DNA of 64,000 nucleotides, taken from positions 24,126 to 88,125 of the forward strand of contig NZ_AWXB01000005.1 in NCBI RefSeq assembly GCF_000478985.1, written 5' to 3'. The number at the start of each line of letters is the position of its first letter. Positions within the stretch are counted from its first letter, which is position 1. The notes under the pieces were generated by a model. That model saw only the letters and a program-made list of their open reading frames with translations, was not told where the DNA came from and made no database searches. Origin of the DNA: Peptoniphilus sp. BV3C26 (GTDB lineage Bacteria > Bacillota > Clostridia > Tissierellales > Peptoniphilaceae). Shown one piece after another: positions 53,639 to 60,721 of the stretch. The position numbers and the translations under genes are program-made.

Positions 53639-53660
53639 ATTATTACCACCTTTCTTTGCA

Positions 53661-53692
53661 CAATAAAAGAGACCTGCCTTAGCAAGCCTCTT
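53661..53692 (-). terminator. Terminator of the ATPase/TOPRIM-like module
   Basis: Minus strand AAGAGGC...GTCTCTT stem (7 bp, one G-U), followed by TTTTATT. It lies between the module and terS, so the two are separately transcribed unless late antitermination occurs. Confidence 0.65.
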
Positions 53693-53768
53693 AGGGGAGC
53701 GTTAAAATTGATTGAAATCCATAATTATGAACCCATTAACTATTACATTCTTTCATTTTACATATTAA

Positions 53769-53797
53769 CACACAAAAATCGCACAAAACGCACAAAA
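53769..53797 (-). promoter_or_regulatory. Tandem 9-bp repeats, candidate late-operon control site
   Basis: On the plus strand CGCACAAAA is repeated head to tail at 53780-53788 and 53789-53797, with a weaker ACACAAAAA at 53770-53778. Read on the minus strand, TAATAT follows as a possible -10. It lies right after the cargo module and 130 bp before terS, a sensible place for the ArpU-like activator to bind. Confidence 0.4.
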
Positions 53798-54334
53798 TTA
53801 TTTGTTTTTTAGTAAATCATATATTCCTAATTCTTTCTTAGATTTTGATTTTTTTAATGCTCCACATAATTTATCAACATCTGAGAAATGTTTTTTTACA
53901 TAATCATATCCTTTTGAATATTTTTTGTTTTTAGACTTGTAAAATTCACTTGCCTTAACTTTAGATTTACATTTTTGAAACTCTTCATATAAATTATCAT
54001 AATTTATAAAAACAAATTCTATTTCATGAGCAGTATAAAAATTATAGACCTTCTTCTTATAAATTTTATCTAAATAAAATTTTTCTTTCTTAGAATCTAA
54101 TATTCTAAATATTAATAATTCTTTTTCATAATCTAATTGTAAGAAATTTTCTATTAGCCTATTTCTTGTCATTCTTTTGTAGACTTTTTCTTCCAATAGA
54201 ACTGTTCTATCGAAAATAAGCATATCATTATCTAATAGAATATCCATAATTGCACATTCAGCTTTACCTTCACAAATACAGAGTATATAAAAATCTTTGA
54301 TATTTAAATCTATCAAATTAATACTATCTGACAT
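53798..54334 (-). CDS. TOPRIM/RloB-like partner of the AAA ATPase
   Basis: 178 aa, basic (many Lys), no membrane segment. The N-terminal strand-turn ILCICEGKAECAIMDILL (E22) followed by LLIFRILDSKKEKF (D80) and YTAHEIEFVFI (E104/E106) follows the acidic-residue order of RloB/TOPRIM-like nucleases of two-gene defence systems, but this is motif reading and not a verified family hit. It overlaps the ATPase gene by 11 bp and is always translated after it. No phage structural role is suggested. Confidence 0.6.
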   Translation of the reverse strand: MSDSINLIDLNIKDFYILCICEGKAECAIMDILLDNDMLIFDRTVLLEEKVYKRMTRNRLIENFLQLDYEKELLIFRILDSKKEKFYLDKIYKKKVYNFYTAHEIEFVFINYDNLYEEFQKCKSKVKASEFYKSKNKKYSKGYDYVKKHFSDVDKLCGALKKSKSKKELGIYDLLKNK

Positions 54335-55514
54335 TTAACACCTCGGATTTCATATAATCTTTAAAATGTTTTATGTTTTCATAGCTTGGTGCTGTTCCTT
54401 TTATATAATTAGAAAGTAAAATGTCGCTTTTTTTAAGATCATCTCTTTCGACTAAATCACTTAACAATTCAATTGTCGCTTTTTTTTCTTTATTTCGCCT
54501 TAAAACATATATGTTATCTGACCTATTCATAAAATCCATTAGTTCTGGATAATGTGTAGTAAAAACTATTGTCGCCCCATTTTTATTTATTGTTTTGTCC
54601 TTGAACAAATCAATAAATACTTTAACTAATTGCTTGTTTAGATGATTTTCTATTTCATCAACCAATAAATAACCTCCATACTTTAACACATCTAAAGTAA
54701 TGTCAGCTAAACTATTACCCTTAATAGTTCCAGAAGATATTAATTCTCCCCATGCTAATCTATTTCCTGTTGAAAAAACTCCATTGGAGTTCTTAAATTT
54801 TAACATTACATTACTATCAATATCTTCATTTTCATGCTTTAAATAATCTATATTCTCATCAAATAAATTTAATACTTCTACAGGAACACTGTTTTTTACA
54901 TTAAGAAAATTCAAATTGACACTGTTGATCATGTCTCGAACTAATACTCCATTATCTTTCGTTATAATGGCTATGATACTATCATCTTCTTTTAAAATCT
55001 GTTTCAATTGACTATCTAAATTTTCTCTTATCAAATCTGAATTATTATCATTTAATTCCTCTGATATAAATTTTTTTAAATCTACTTTAGACTTAATCTT
55101 TGATTTTGAAACGCTCTTTAAATATTCGTTTTTATATTTTATTTTTAATTCATTTCTAACATCTACATCTCTTTCTACAAAAGATGAAATTTTATGAAAT
55201 GTATTATTTTGATAAAAAGTAACTTCATAACTAAAACTATCCATAGAGAAAAATAATAAATTTTTTATCTCATTCAAACTTTTATTATTTATAATAATCT
55301 CTAAGATAAAATGAATAATTTTTAATAAGGTAGTTTTACCTACAGCATTTAATCCTACTATAGATATAACATTATTAGAGTTTACACTTCTAGAAATAGT
55401 GCTTGTACCTTCTCTATCGAACACTTTGTCATTTGTAAAAAAATCAAAATTAATAATTTTATCAAAAATATTAACTTTATTGAATTTAATATTTAAAATT
55501 GCTAAATTATCCAT
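54324..55514 (-). CDS. AAA15/AAA21-type ATPase (OLD/AriA-like)
   Basis: 396 aa. Walker A GLNAVGKTT (54-62), ABC-like signature SSGTIKG (260-266), Walker B YLLVDEIEN (282-290) and the switch His in TTHYPEL (319-325), with a long helical insert about 110-240. This is the AAA15/21 form of SMC-like ATPases found in OLD, PARIS, AbiL and Septu-type systems, not a transporter. It has its own promoter and AGGAGG site and is visibly more AT-rich than the phage genes around it. Most likely a phage-carried defence gene. Confidence 0.85.
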   Translation of the reverse strand: MDNLAILNIKFNKVNIFDKIINFDFFTNDKVFDREGTSTISRSVNSNNVISIVGLNAVGKTTLLKIIHFILEIIINNKSLNEIKNLLFFSMDSFSYEVTFYQNNTFHKISSFVERDVDVRNELKIKYKNEYLKSVSKSKIKSKVDLKKFISEELNDNNSDLIRENLDSQLKQILKEDDSIIAIITKDNGVLVRDMINSVNLNFLNVKNSVPVEVLNLFDENIDYLKHENEDIDSNVMLKFKNSNGVFSTGNRLAWGELISSGTIKGNSLADITLDVLKYGGYLLVDEIENHLNKQLVKVFIDLFKDKTINKNGATIVFTTHYPELMDFMNRSDNIYVLRRNKEKKATIELLSDLVERDDLKKSDILLSNYIKGTAPSYENIKHFKDYMKSEVLNVR

Positions 55515-55536
55515 AATTTCCTCCTCTATATTAATA

Positions 55537-55564
55537 ATTATATCAGAGAAAATACAATAATCAA
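55537..55564 (-). promoter_or_regulatory. Promoter of the ATPase/TOPRIM-like module
   Basis: Minus strand: -35 TTGATT (55559-55564), 16-bp spacer, extended -10 TGATATAAT (TATAAT at 55537-55542), 23 bp before the ATPase ATG at 55514. It is close to consensus, so the pair is probably expressed in the lysogen. Confidence 0.75.
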
Positions 55565-55577
55565 ACGCTTTTTGCGT

Positions 55578-55991
55578 TTATTCCTTATCTTTAATTTGAA
55601 TTATAGCCCTATTATGAATCATTCGTGCATAAGACTCGTTTGAACTTCCTAATTGTTTAGATATATATACCCAACTTTTACCTTCAATATATCTAAGTTG
55701 GAAAATTGTCCTTGTTCTTGAGTCCTCTATACCGTCAACAAACTTCTCTATATCAAGTCTTAGATTTTTACATTTTTTAATTCTTCTAAGAAGTCTAATT
55801 TTTAATCTACTGACGTACTTATCATCTTCAAGACCGAATATTTTAAGCTCGTAAGAATTGTATGGGAATTCTGTAGCAGAGGCCTTTACCTTGTCGAAAA
55901 CTTCTCTTCGCCGTAAACCCTGTATTCTATTTTCTAATTCTTTTATTTCAAGGCACAAAGCCCTATACTGCTGTAACTGTTCCTTATTCAC
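55578..55991 (-). CDS. ArpU/sigma-region-4-like late transcription regulator
   Basis: 137 aa. Coiled-coil N-terminal half, then a helix-turn-helix like sigma-70 region 4 (TIFQLRYIEGKSWVYISKQLGSSNESYARMI region, about 101-130). Proteins of this type (ArpU, RinA-like) end the early region of Gram-positive phages and switch on late genes. The frame is open to a TTG at 56027; I choose the GTG at 55991 because AGGAGG lies five bases before it. Confidence 0.75.
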   Translation of the reverse strand: MNKEQLQQYRALCLEIKELENRIQGLRRREVFDKVKASATEFPYNSYELKIFGLEDDKYVSRLKIRLLRRIKKCKNLRLDIEKFVDGIEDSRTRTIFQLRYIEGKSWVYISKQLGSSNESYARMIHNRAIIQIKDKE

Positions 55992-55993
55992 AT

Positions 55994-56119
55994 CTACCTC
56001 CTGAGACAATAAATGTAATTCTCCCAAATTTCTATATAATATCCTCTACTTGTATAAAATTTTACAATTCTTACCTTATCTCTAAAACTTCTATAAGGGA
56101 TTAACAGGCACCTTTGCAT
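55994..56119 (-). CDS. Possible small phage gene
   Basis: 41-codon frame beginning MQRCLLIPYRSFRDK and ending at a TAG just before the ribosome site of the ArpU-like gene. Basic and aromatic. It overlaps nothing and would close an otherwise empty 130 bp, but its ribosome site (GAGG, 14 nt upstream) is weak. Confidence 0.35.
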   Translation of the reverse strand: MQRCLLIPYRSFRDKVRIVKFYTSRGYYIEIWENYIYCLRR

Positions 56120-56122
56120 TCA

Positions 56123-56239
56123 TCACATATCCTCTAAGATTACATAAACCTTATCAATGCCACCTTCTATTGTCTCAACTTTAAGTAAGCATTCATACTG
56201 GCCTTGATAAGTGCTACATAACACCTCATCTACTGTCAT
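56123..56239 (-). CDS. Small phage protein
   Basis: 38 aa, MTVDEVLCSTYQGQYECLLK start. GAGGTGA lies ahead of the ATG, which overlaps the stop of the upstream gene (ATGA). Looks like a one-sheet beta protein. Unknown function. Confidence 0.6.
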   Translation of the reverse strand: MTVDEVLCSTYQGQYECLLKVETIEGGIDKVYVILEDM

Positions 56240-56655
56240 TTGTTCACCTCAATTTCTTCAACATTTATTTCACCGACACTTGCATCACCTAAGTGGTATA
56301 TAGGGTCTATTGCTTTTTCAACCATTTCTTTCACATCTGTTTTAGACCAATCGTCATCTGCTTCAAAATTAAAAGATATTTTAAATTTTTTTGTTTTATT
56401 ATTTTGAATTTCTTCGTCAAGTTTTTCATAAGTCTTTCCAAAAATATCAGCCTTACAAGGATAAAACTCTCCATTGACCCCTTTAATAATATAATCTCCC
56501 TCTGTCGCTTTCATACAACCTTCTAAAGTATCAACATAATACTCATTATCATGTGGGTTATACCTAAACTTATTGCAAAAATTTAACGCTCTACCTATAT
56601 GTTCTTTTTCGTATTTTATTGCTTCAATTTCCACAGGCTTTTTTCTATACTTCAT
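56236..56655 (-). CDS. Phage protein with MKYRKKPVEIEAI start
   Basis: 139 aa. MKYRKKPVEIEAIKYE, EGCMKATEGDYIIKGVNGE and CKADIFGKTYE form a small beta domain widespread in phages, function unknown; the C-terminal 50 aa is an acidic add-on. I use the ATG at 56655 after GGAG rather than the open frame to 56697. Confidence 0.7.
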   Translation of the reverse strand: MKYRKKPVEIEAIKYEKEHIGRALNFCNKFRYNPHDNEYYVDTLEGCMKATEGDYIIKGVNGEFYPCKADIFGKTYEKLDEEIQNNKTKKFKISFNFEADDDWSKTDVKEMVEKAIDPIYHLGDASVGEINVEEIEVNK

Positions 56656-56908
56656 TTTCCACTCCTTTATTGAGTAAATCTTTAATGCAATAATCATTTA
56701 CGATAGGGTTTAAAAGTTTTAAGTCAGTTAGTGCTGCTGTGTCTCCGCTGTGGTACCAGACATATGCTCTACGCTTGCCTTTTAGTTTTTTGATTTTTCC
56801 TACTTCAAACCCAAACGTACCTTCATATAAAACTAACTGTCCTTCTTTAAATCCCTCTATTCCTTCGTTTAAATCCAGTCCTTCTACTCTAAACGGTCTA
56901 TTGTTCAT
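56645..56908 (-). CDS. Small early phage protein
   Basis: 87 aa. An SH3/KOW-like beta segment (GQLVLYEGTFGFEVGKIKKLKG, with YVWYHSGDTAALT) suggests a small barrel. No family recognised. Overlaps the next gene by 11 bp. Confidence 0.6.
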   Translation of the reverse strand: MNNRPFRVEGLDLNEGIEGFKEGQLVLYEGTFGFEVGKIKKLKGKRRAYVWYHSGDTAALTDLKLLNPIVNDYCIKDLLNKGVENEV

Positions 56909-56937
56909 TCTTCCACCTCAATTAACATTTATTAACA

Positions 56938-57291
56938 CTAAGTCTCTATAAAATCATATTTTTTACCATATTTTTTTAAAAATATTTTCTTCTTAATCTT
57001 GTAGACTTCAGTCCTAACCCCTTTAACGTCCTCAACTATGCAGGTCTTCTTCTCACAATCCCAGTACATGAAATCAGCTATATACTCAATTTTTCTTTGA
57101 GCCTTACCTTTGTACTTAAATTTATCTTGAAGTAAAAAATTAGGCTGTAGGCTTAAGTCTTTAATAACCCCTGCCCTTTCCATCAGCTTAAGCTCCTGGT
57201 ATCTTGCAGCTTCTTTTTTACTGTCGAAGGCGATCCCGTCGACCTTTGTCTTTTTTGATCTATATTTCCTGTAAGTCGGCTTAATATTCAT
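56938..57291 (-). CDS. DUF1064 nuclease-like phage protein
   Basis: 117 aa. GIAFDSKKEAARYQELKLME (about 19-38), LQPNFLLQDKFKYKGKA and the acidic YIADFMYWD-VEDVKG pair match DUF1064, a phage family with a restriction-endonuclease-like core (E26/D74/E87-K region). Probably a recombination or resolvase nuclease; overlaps the next gene by 11 bp. Confidence 0.82.
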   Translation of the reverse strand: MNIKPTYRKYRSKKTKVDGIAFDSKKEAARYQELKLMERAGVIKDLSLQPNFLLQDKFKYKGKAQRKIEYIADFMYWDCEKKTCIVEDVKGVRTEVYKIKKKIFLKKYGKKYDFIET

Positions 57292-57508
57292 AATTCTCCA
57301 CCTCGCTAATGTCTACGATCCTTACACTGTTTCCAGACATATCCAAAAGTTCTGCAAAGCATAGGAGTTTTCCATCAACATAACGATAAATTAAGGCACT
57401 GATGCATCTATATAGGGCCTGAGAGCCCTTTAAATTGCTTAGGCATCTTCCTGTATACCTAACTTTATTTTTAGCCTTTAAAGCCATCTGTGCACTTCTA
57501 ACGTCCAT
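57281..57508 (-). CDS. Small early phage protein
   Basis: 75 aa, SAQMALKAKNKVRYTGRCLS then ALIYRYVDGKLLCFAELLDMSGNS. Beta-rich C-terminal part resembling small phage proteins beside replication genes. Function unknown. Confidence 0.6.
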   Translation of the reverse strand: MDVRSAQMALKAKNKVRYTGRCLSNLKGSQALYRCISALIYRYVDGKLLCFAELLDMSGNSVRIVDISEVENYEY

Positions 57509-58316
57509 TGTCCATCTCCTCTAAAAGCTTATCTGTCTTAGCCTTTCCAATTTCCTCAAGTTCTGCGTTTGTATACTTATCAGTTGTCGGATTGTATGAA
57601 TTTTTATTTTTATTTTTCTTAAAATTCCTATAATAGCCTGAAACTATCTTTGCCAAAAAAGAATCTGATGACCTTGATAAATCTAAATTCTCTTGCAGCC
57701 AAGCACTTTTTGAAACTTCATCATAAAGTTTTTTCAAATCCCACTTTTTTTGGATTTGAGAGAGAATAAAAGCATTTGGCTTAGAATTTAAGAGCACAGT
57801 AAATTTAGGTAAAAGAGAATTAATGCTATATATCTCTCTCCTTTCCTTTTCTTTACTTTCCTTTCCTTTCCTTTGTGTACTTTTGTATACATTAACTGAG
57901 TTATTGTATACATTAACTGAGTTATTGTTAACATTAATTAAATTATAGATATTTTTTATCTCAGTGTTCTTACGTCTTGATGTTGCTTCAAGATATCTTT
58001 TTTGTGTTCCTGCAGATGTTAGGATTTTATATTTTTTAAATAAATCTGCGTTAAAAAAATCTACATCTATAGTCTTTGTTACGACCTCTTGTACTAACGA
58101 TTCTTTAACCCCAACTTCGTCAGAAATTAAAAACCGAACATCTTCGTCCCACCTCATGTAGTACCCGTCATCTCGATAGATAGTACATAGCAGGCTGATG
58201 AGTACAGCAATAGATTGCGGCCCACAAGCTATTAGAATTTTTCTAATCTTTATATCTTTTAAAAAATTTATATCAAGTGGAAAATAATCAATTCCGTCTT
58301 TTAGCGGTCTTGCCAT
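57498..58316 (-). CDS. Replication initiator, Lin1244/Lin1753-like N-terminal domain
   Basis: 272 aa. The N-terminal RPLKDGIDYFPLDINFLKD-type winged helix (about 2-110) belongs to the Lin1244/Lin1753 (DUF4373) initiators. A repetitive linker (NNNSVNVYNNSVNVY, about 129-143) leads to a C-terminal domain about 170-272 that probably contacts the helicase loader. The linker DNA is three tandem 21-bp repeats, a likely origin. No separate DnaC/helicase gene follows, so host factors are presumably used. Confidence 0.78.
   Translation of the reverse strand: MARPLKDGIDYFPLDINFLKDIKIRKILIACGPQSIAVLISLLCTIYRDDGYYMRWDEDVRFLISDEVGVKESLVQEVVTKTIDVDFFNADLFKKYKILTSAGTQKRYLEATSRRKNTEIKNIYNLINVNNNSVNVYNNSVNVYKSTQRKGKESKEKERREIYSINSLLPKFTVLLNSKPNAFILSQIQKKWDLKKLYDEVSKSAWLQENLDLSRSSDSFLAKIVSGYYRNFKKNKNKNSYNPTTDKYTNAELEEIGKAKTDKLLEEMDNGR
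57841..57945. other. Candidate phage replication origin inside the initiator gene
   Basis: Three tandem 21-bp units: 57883-57903 and 57904-57924 are identical (TTGTATACATTAACTGAGTTA reads from T to A) and 57925-57945 matches at 16 of 21. Beside them is a (CTTTC)n pyrimidine tract (57841-57875), and the region is AT-rich. Initiator genes with internal iterons are the lambda O arrangement. Confidence 0.6.
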
Positions 58317-58340
58317 TATTTTCTCCCTTCTATTAATTAA

Positions 58341-59090
58341 TTAACTTTCAAATGGTAAGGCATTTTCAGTATTGCCTATAGGAAGATTCTTTAAATCTTC
58401 TATCTCTTTACAAATTTTTTCGTAATCTATTTTTTTAACCTCGTCAGATTTTTTATATCCATACTTTGCAATTACAGCCTTGCAAAGGTCGCTATCTCCG
58501 TCAGAAATTGCATACATTCTTTTAGCTTGAGCCTTAGTTATTGTTCCGTCTTGGTCTGTGTAGGTCCTTTGATAATTGCTTGCTTGATTTCCATCTAAGT
58601 CCATATCTTCAATATCTTGAGTAAATACATCAGATAAAGAACCTACTAATAAAGCAGCATCAACGAGTGCTCTCTTTTTTGCCATCTTTAAAACCGTATT
58701 GTCTAAAGTGTATGGATCGCCCTTTAAATATTTAGATTCCCTTGTATTTGCAGATCCAATTCCTTCCGTGATTACAAAGCCATCTTTTTTAAGCTGGCAC
58801 TTGATCTGATATTGGAAAAAACCCTGGTCAAAATCTCTTGTAGATTCTAAAATTTCAAATTCTGAAGTAAGACCCAATAGCATTATTATTTTTTCAGCAC
58901 CAGGCTTGAGCATAGTAGGCTTTTTAGTTCCTGGTATAATTCCAAAATCATGATCTTGTCGGAATTGACTTTGCACTATTTCTTGAAACTGATTAATCTT
59001 AGTTAAAGTTGTATTAACTGCATTAGCATTAATATTTTCAATAATACTAAGACTGTCTACCTTTTTAACGTCCATTTGATTTGTTTCCAT
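58341..59090 (-). CDS. Early phage protein, possible recombinase/annealing protein
   Basis: 249 aa. Conserved-looking pieces are DHDFGIIPGTKKPTMLKPGA, GIGSANTRESKY and YTLDNTVLKMAKKRALVDAA; a C-terminal KAQAKRMYAISD segment follows after about 180. Proteins of this type sit beside Gp157 and initiator genes in many Firmicute phages; the position is where single-strand annealing proteins (Erf, Sak types) lie. That role is inferred from position only. Confidence 0.6.
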   Translation of the reverse strand: METNQMDVKKVDSLSIIENINANAVNTTLTKINQFQEIVQSQFRQDHDFGIIPGTKKPTMLKPGAEKIIMLLGLTSEFEILESTRDFDQGFFQYQIKCQLKKDGFVITEGIGSANTRESKYLKGDPYTLDNTVLKMAKKRALVDAALLVGSLSDVFTQDIEDMDLDGNQASNYQRTYTDQDGTITKAQAKRMYAISDGDSDLCKAVIAKYGYKKSDEVKKIDYEKICKEIEDLKNLPIGNTENALPFES

Positions 59091-59101
59091 TCTTATCTCC
59101 T

Positions 59102-59572
59102 TTATCTAATTCTTAGACTTTCTGTTTGTACTAATTCAGCCGCATCTTTTAAAAGTCCTTCTTTTACAGCTTGCTTTAAATCATTTTTATTTATTTTTCT
59201 CTCTACAATCCAATAATCTTCAGGTATTTTTCCTTCGTCAATAATTCTCAAGCTTGGAGCATTCTTTTGAATATTAAAACTAAATAGATCTGTTTTAAAT
59301 TTCTTTTTATTCAAAGCCATCATATTGTCCTGCAGGTATTTTTTTAAATTATCGCATCTGCTCTCAATAGATTTTCTTTTTTTATAGAGCCTTTCTTCTT
59401 CTTTTTTTAAGCCTTCCTCATCTTTCTCAAGATCTTTTAAAATTTTTGCAATATTTTCTGCTTTAACTTCAATTTCATCATTAATATTTTCAAGATGTTT
59501 TTCCAGTTCTACATCTTCTATGTCTAAATCAAGTAAATTGTTATAAATTTCTGTTAATTCATAAAGTTTCAT
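59102..59572 (-). CDS. Siphovirus Gp157-like protein
   Basis: 156 aa, long coiled coil (about 20-90), then NMMALNKKKFKTDLFSFNIQKN and IPEDYWIVERKINKNDLKQAVKEG: the Gp157 family, linked in Streptococcus thermophilus phages to a phage-resistance phenotype. The ATG at 59572 follows GAGGAG; the frame is open to 59608. Confidence 0.85.
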   Translation of the reverse strand: MKLYELTEIYNNLLDLDIEDVELEKHLENINDEIEVKAENIAKILKDLEKDEEGLKKEEERLYKKRKSIESRCDNLKKYLQDNMMALNKKKFKTDLFSFNIQKNAPSLRIIDEGKIPEDYWIVERKINKNDLKQAVKEGLLKDAAELVQTESLRIR

Positions 59573-59765
59573 CAAATATCTCCTCACTTCTAAAAACCAC
59601 TTCTTCAACCTTATCCAAATTCAAATTTATAGTCGCTCTTGGAAATCTTATTGTAAAAATCCTATGTCCTTGCCTTAGAGCGGCCAAAATATTGTCATAA
59701 TCTTTTTCTTCAGGTAATACATACTCTTTGCCACTTGAAAGCTTAACTAAATAAACATTTCTCAT
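59559..59765 (-). CDS. Small early phage protein
   Basis: 68 aa, VYLVKLSSGKEYVLPEEKDYDN then HRIFTIRFPRATINLN: a compact beta protein. Start overlaps the upstream stop (ATGA). Function unknown. Confidence 0.65.
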   Translation of the reverse strand: MRNVYLVKLSSGKEYVLPEEKDYDNILAALRQGHRIFTIRFPRATINLNLDKVEEVVFRSEEIFDETL

Positions 59766-59902
59766 ATAGCAACCTCATAGAGAACCTCATCTTCAAGCTC
59801 ATGGATTTCTTCAATAATTTCTTGCCTTTTCATTAAGAGATCATGGATTTCTTCGCTAAGTAAATAAAATTCCTCTTTCTTTTCTATTAATTTTTCGTTC
59901 AT
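59762..59902 (-). CDS. Small coiled-coil phage protein
   Basis: 46 aa, MNEKLIEKKEEFYLLSEEIH, nearly all helix with heptads, ending VLYEVAI. AAGGAGG before the ATG; stop overlaps the next start. Unknown function. Confidence 0.65.
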   Translation of the reverse strand: MNEKLIEKKEEFYLLSEEIHDLLMKRQEIIEEIHELEDEVLYEVAI

Positions 59903-59916
59903 TTTTAACCTCCTTG

Positions 59917-60000
59917 TGTTATAATAGAGGCAAATAAATGTTTTTTTAATTATTTAAAGTCTTGTAGTTGGTAGCTGCAGGGCTTTTTTCATTTGCCTCT
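59917..60000 (+). ncRNA. Candidate short plus-strand RNA, about 60 nt
   Basis: Extended -10 TGTTATAAT (TATAAT at 59920-59925) faces right, opposite to all early genes. About 25 bp on, AAGTCTTGTAG (59957-59967) and CTGCAGGGCTT (59975-59985) pair over 11 bp using G-U pairs possible only in plus-strand RNA, followed by TTTT. The unit is enclosed by a 10-bp inverted repeat (AGAGGCAAAT 59926-59935, ATTTGCCTCT 59991-60000). No ORF inside. Confidence 0.45.
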
Positions 60001-60007
60001 CTCATTA

Positions 60008-60127
60008 TTAATCTCCCACAAACGCAAGCATTAAAATTAAAAGCACCATAAAAACTATGGCTTTTAACCCTACCCAAATTCCTTTATTAAAATCTATATA
60101 TTTTCCATTCTCAAAAACTAATTTCAT
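60008..60127 (-). CDS. Small single-span membrane protein
   Basis: 39 aa, MKLVFENGKYIDFNKGIWVG then a membrane helix (about 21-37). GGGGG six bases ahead of the ATG, which overlaps the upstream stop (ATGA). Small phage membrane proteins may affect superinfection or holin timing; unknown here. Confidence 0.6.
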   Translation of the reverse strand: MKLVFENGKYIDFNKGIWVGLKAIVFMVLLILMLAFVGD

Positions 60128-60444
60128 TTCTCGCCCCCTACATATTCCTCAAATTTTTTTCTAAAAATTATAAAACTTCTTCTTTTTCCGCTTATTGCAT
60201 ATCCCGCGCCAAATGGGAGCAATCCTCTTGCTAACCCCTCTCTTATAAAGGTTTCGGACTTGCCTAATTTTTTAGCGGCTTCTTTAACTGTCATTGTTGC
60301 TTCCATATTTTCTCCTTCGCAGCTGTACTCTTTTTCAAATTCAGCAGCTATTTTTGCTATTTCCTTCAATTCCTTTTTACTTACATATTCATGATTAATT
60401 ATTACTTTCACTCTCCACCTCGCAATATCTTCACTACTTATCAC
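60124..60444 (-). CDS. Excisionase-like helix-turn-helix protein, possibly two joined frames
   Basis: Up to 106 aa from a GTG at 60444. From M47 the sequence MTVKEAAKKLGKSETFIREG is a MerR/Xis-type DNA-binding domain of about 60 aa with its own GGAGAAAAT site. Before it, VKVIINHEYVSKKELKEIAK resembles a separate small phage protein. So either a fusion or two nested starts (60444 or the GTG at 60408, and the ATG at 60306). As an excisionase it would partner the integrase. Confidence 0.65.
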   Translation of the reverse strand: MISSEDIARWRVKVIINHEYVSKKELKEIAKIAAEFEKEYSCEGENMEATMTVKEAAKKLGKSETFIREGLARGLLPFGAGYAISGKRRSFIIFRKKFEEYVGGEK

Positions 60445-60478
60445 CTTCCTTTTTAAATCTCAATTTTTAATCACCTTA

Positions 60479-60531
60479 TATAGTATGCTTTTATATATTT
60501 TATTGATAAATGATACTATATGTTGTATAAT
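60479..60531 (+). promoter_or_regulatory. Promoter of the small basic protein, with inverted repeat
   Basis: -35 TTGATA (60503-60508), 17-bp spacer, -10 TATAAT (60526-60531), near consensus, reading right. ATATAGTAT and ATACTATAT (about 60480-60488 and 60514-60522) form a 9-bp inverted repeat over it, a possible operator. Confidence 0.7.
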
Positions 60532-60565
60532 TTAGTAAAATATATACAGAAGGAGGTGATTGTTA

Positions 60566-60703
60566 TTGAGAAATTCTAAACAGACTTCCAAGAGAGCTGC
60601 TACTGCTGCTTCAAAAGTGCTACGTGACGGGCGCACTTCAAAGGCATCTAAAACAGCTGCAGCAAGTGCCCTTGTTCAAAGAGCATCAAGAAAAACTAAA
60701 TAG
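60566..60703 (+). CDS. Small basic Ser/Ala/Lys-rich protein, plus strand
   Basis: 45 aa starting MRNSKQTSKRAATAASKVL from TTG at 60566, six bases after AGGAGGTGAT. It is made of two similar halves (TSKRAATAASKVL, TSKASKTAAASALVQ), has net charge about +11, no hydrophobic core, Cys or Trp. Short proteins of this pattern recur in mobile elements of unrelated bacteria. Promoter and terminator of its own, opposite to the early operon. Function unknown; nucleic-acid binding is plausible. Confidence 0.75.
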   Translation: MRNSKQTSKRAATAASKVLRDGRTSKASKTAAASALVQRASRKTK

Positions 60704-60721
60704 CTAACCAATTGAGCAACT

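Noticed and set aside
53798..55514. ABC transporter ATPase or phage replication ATPase
   Set aside because: No permease partner or membrane segments; the SMC-like AAA15/21 layout, own promoter and terminator, and the partner gene argue against both.
57883..57945. CRISPR-like or mobile repeat
   Set aside because: The 21-bp units are head to tail without spacers and lie in frame in the initiator gene; iterons explain them better.
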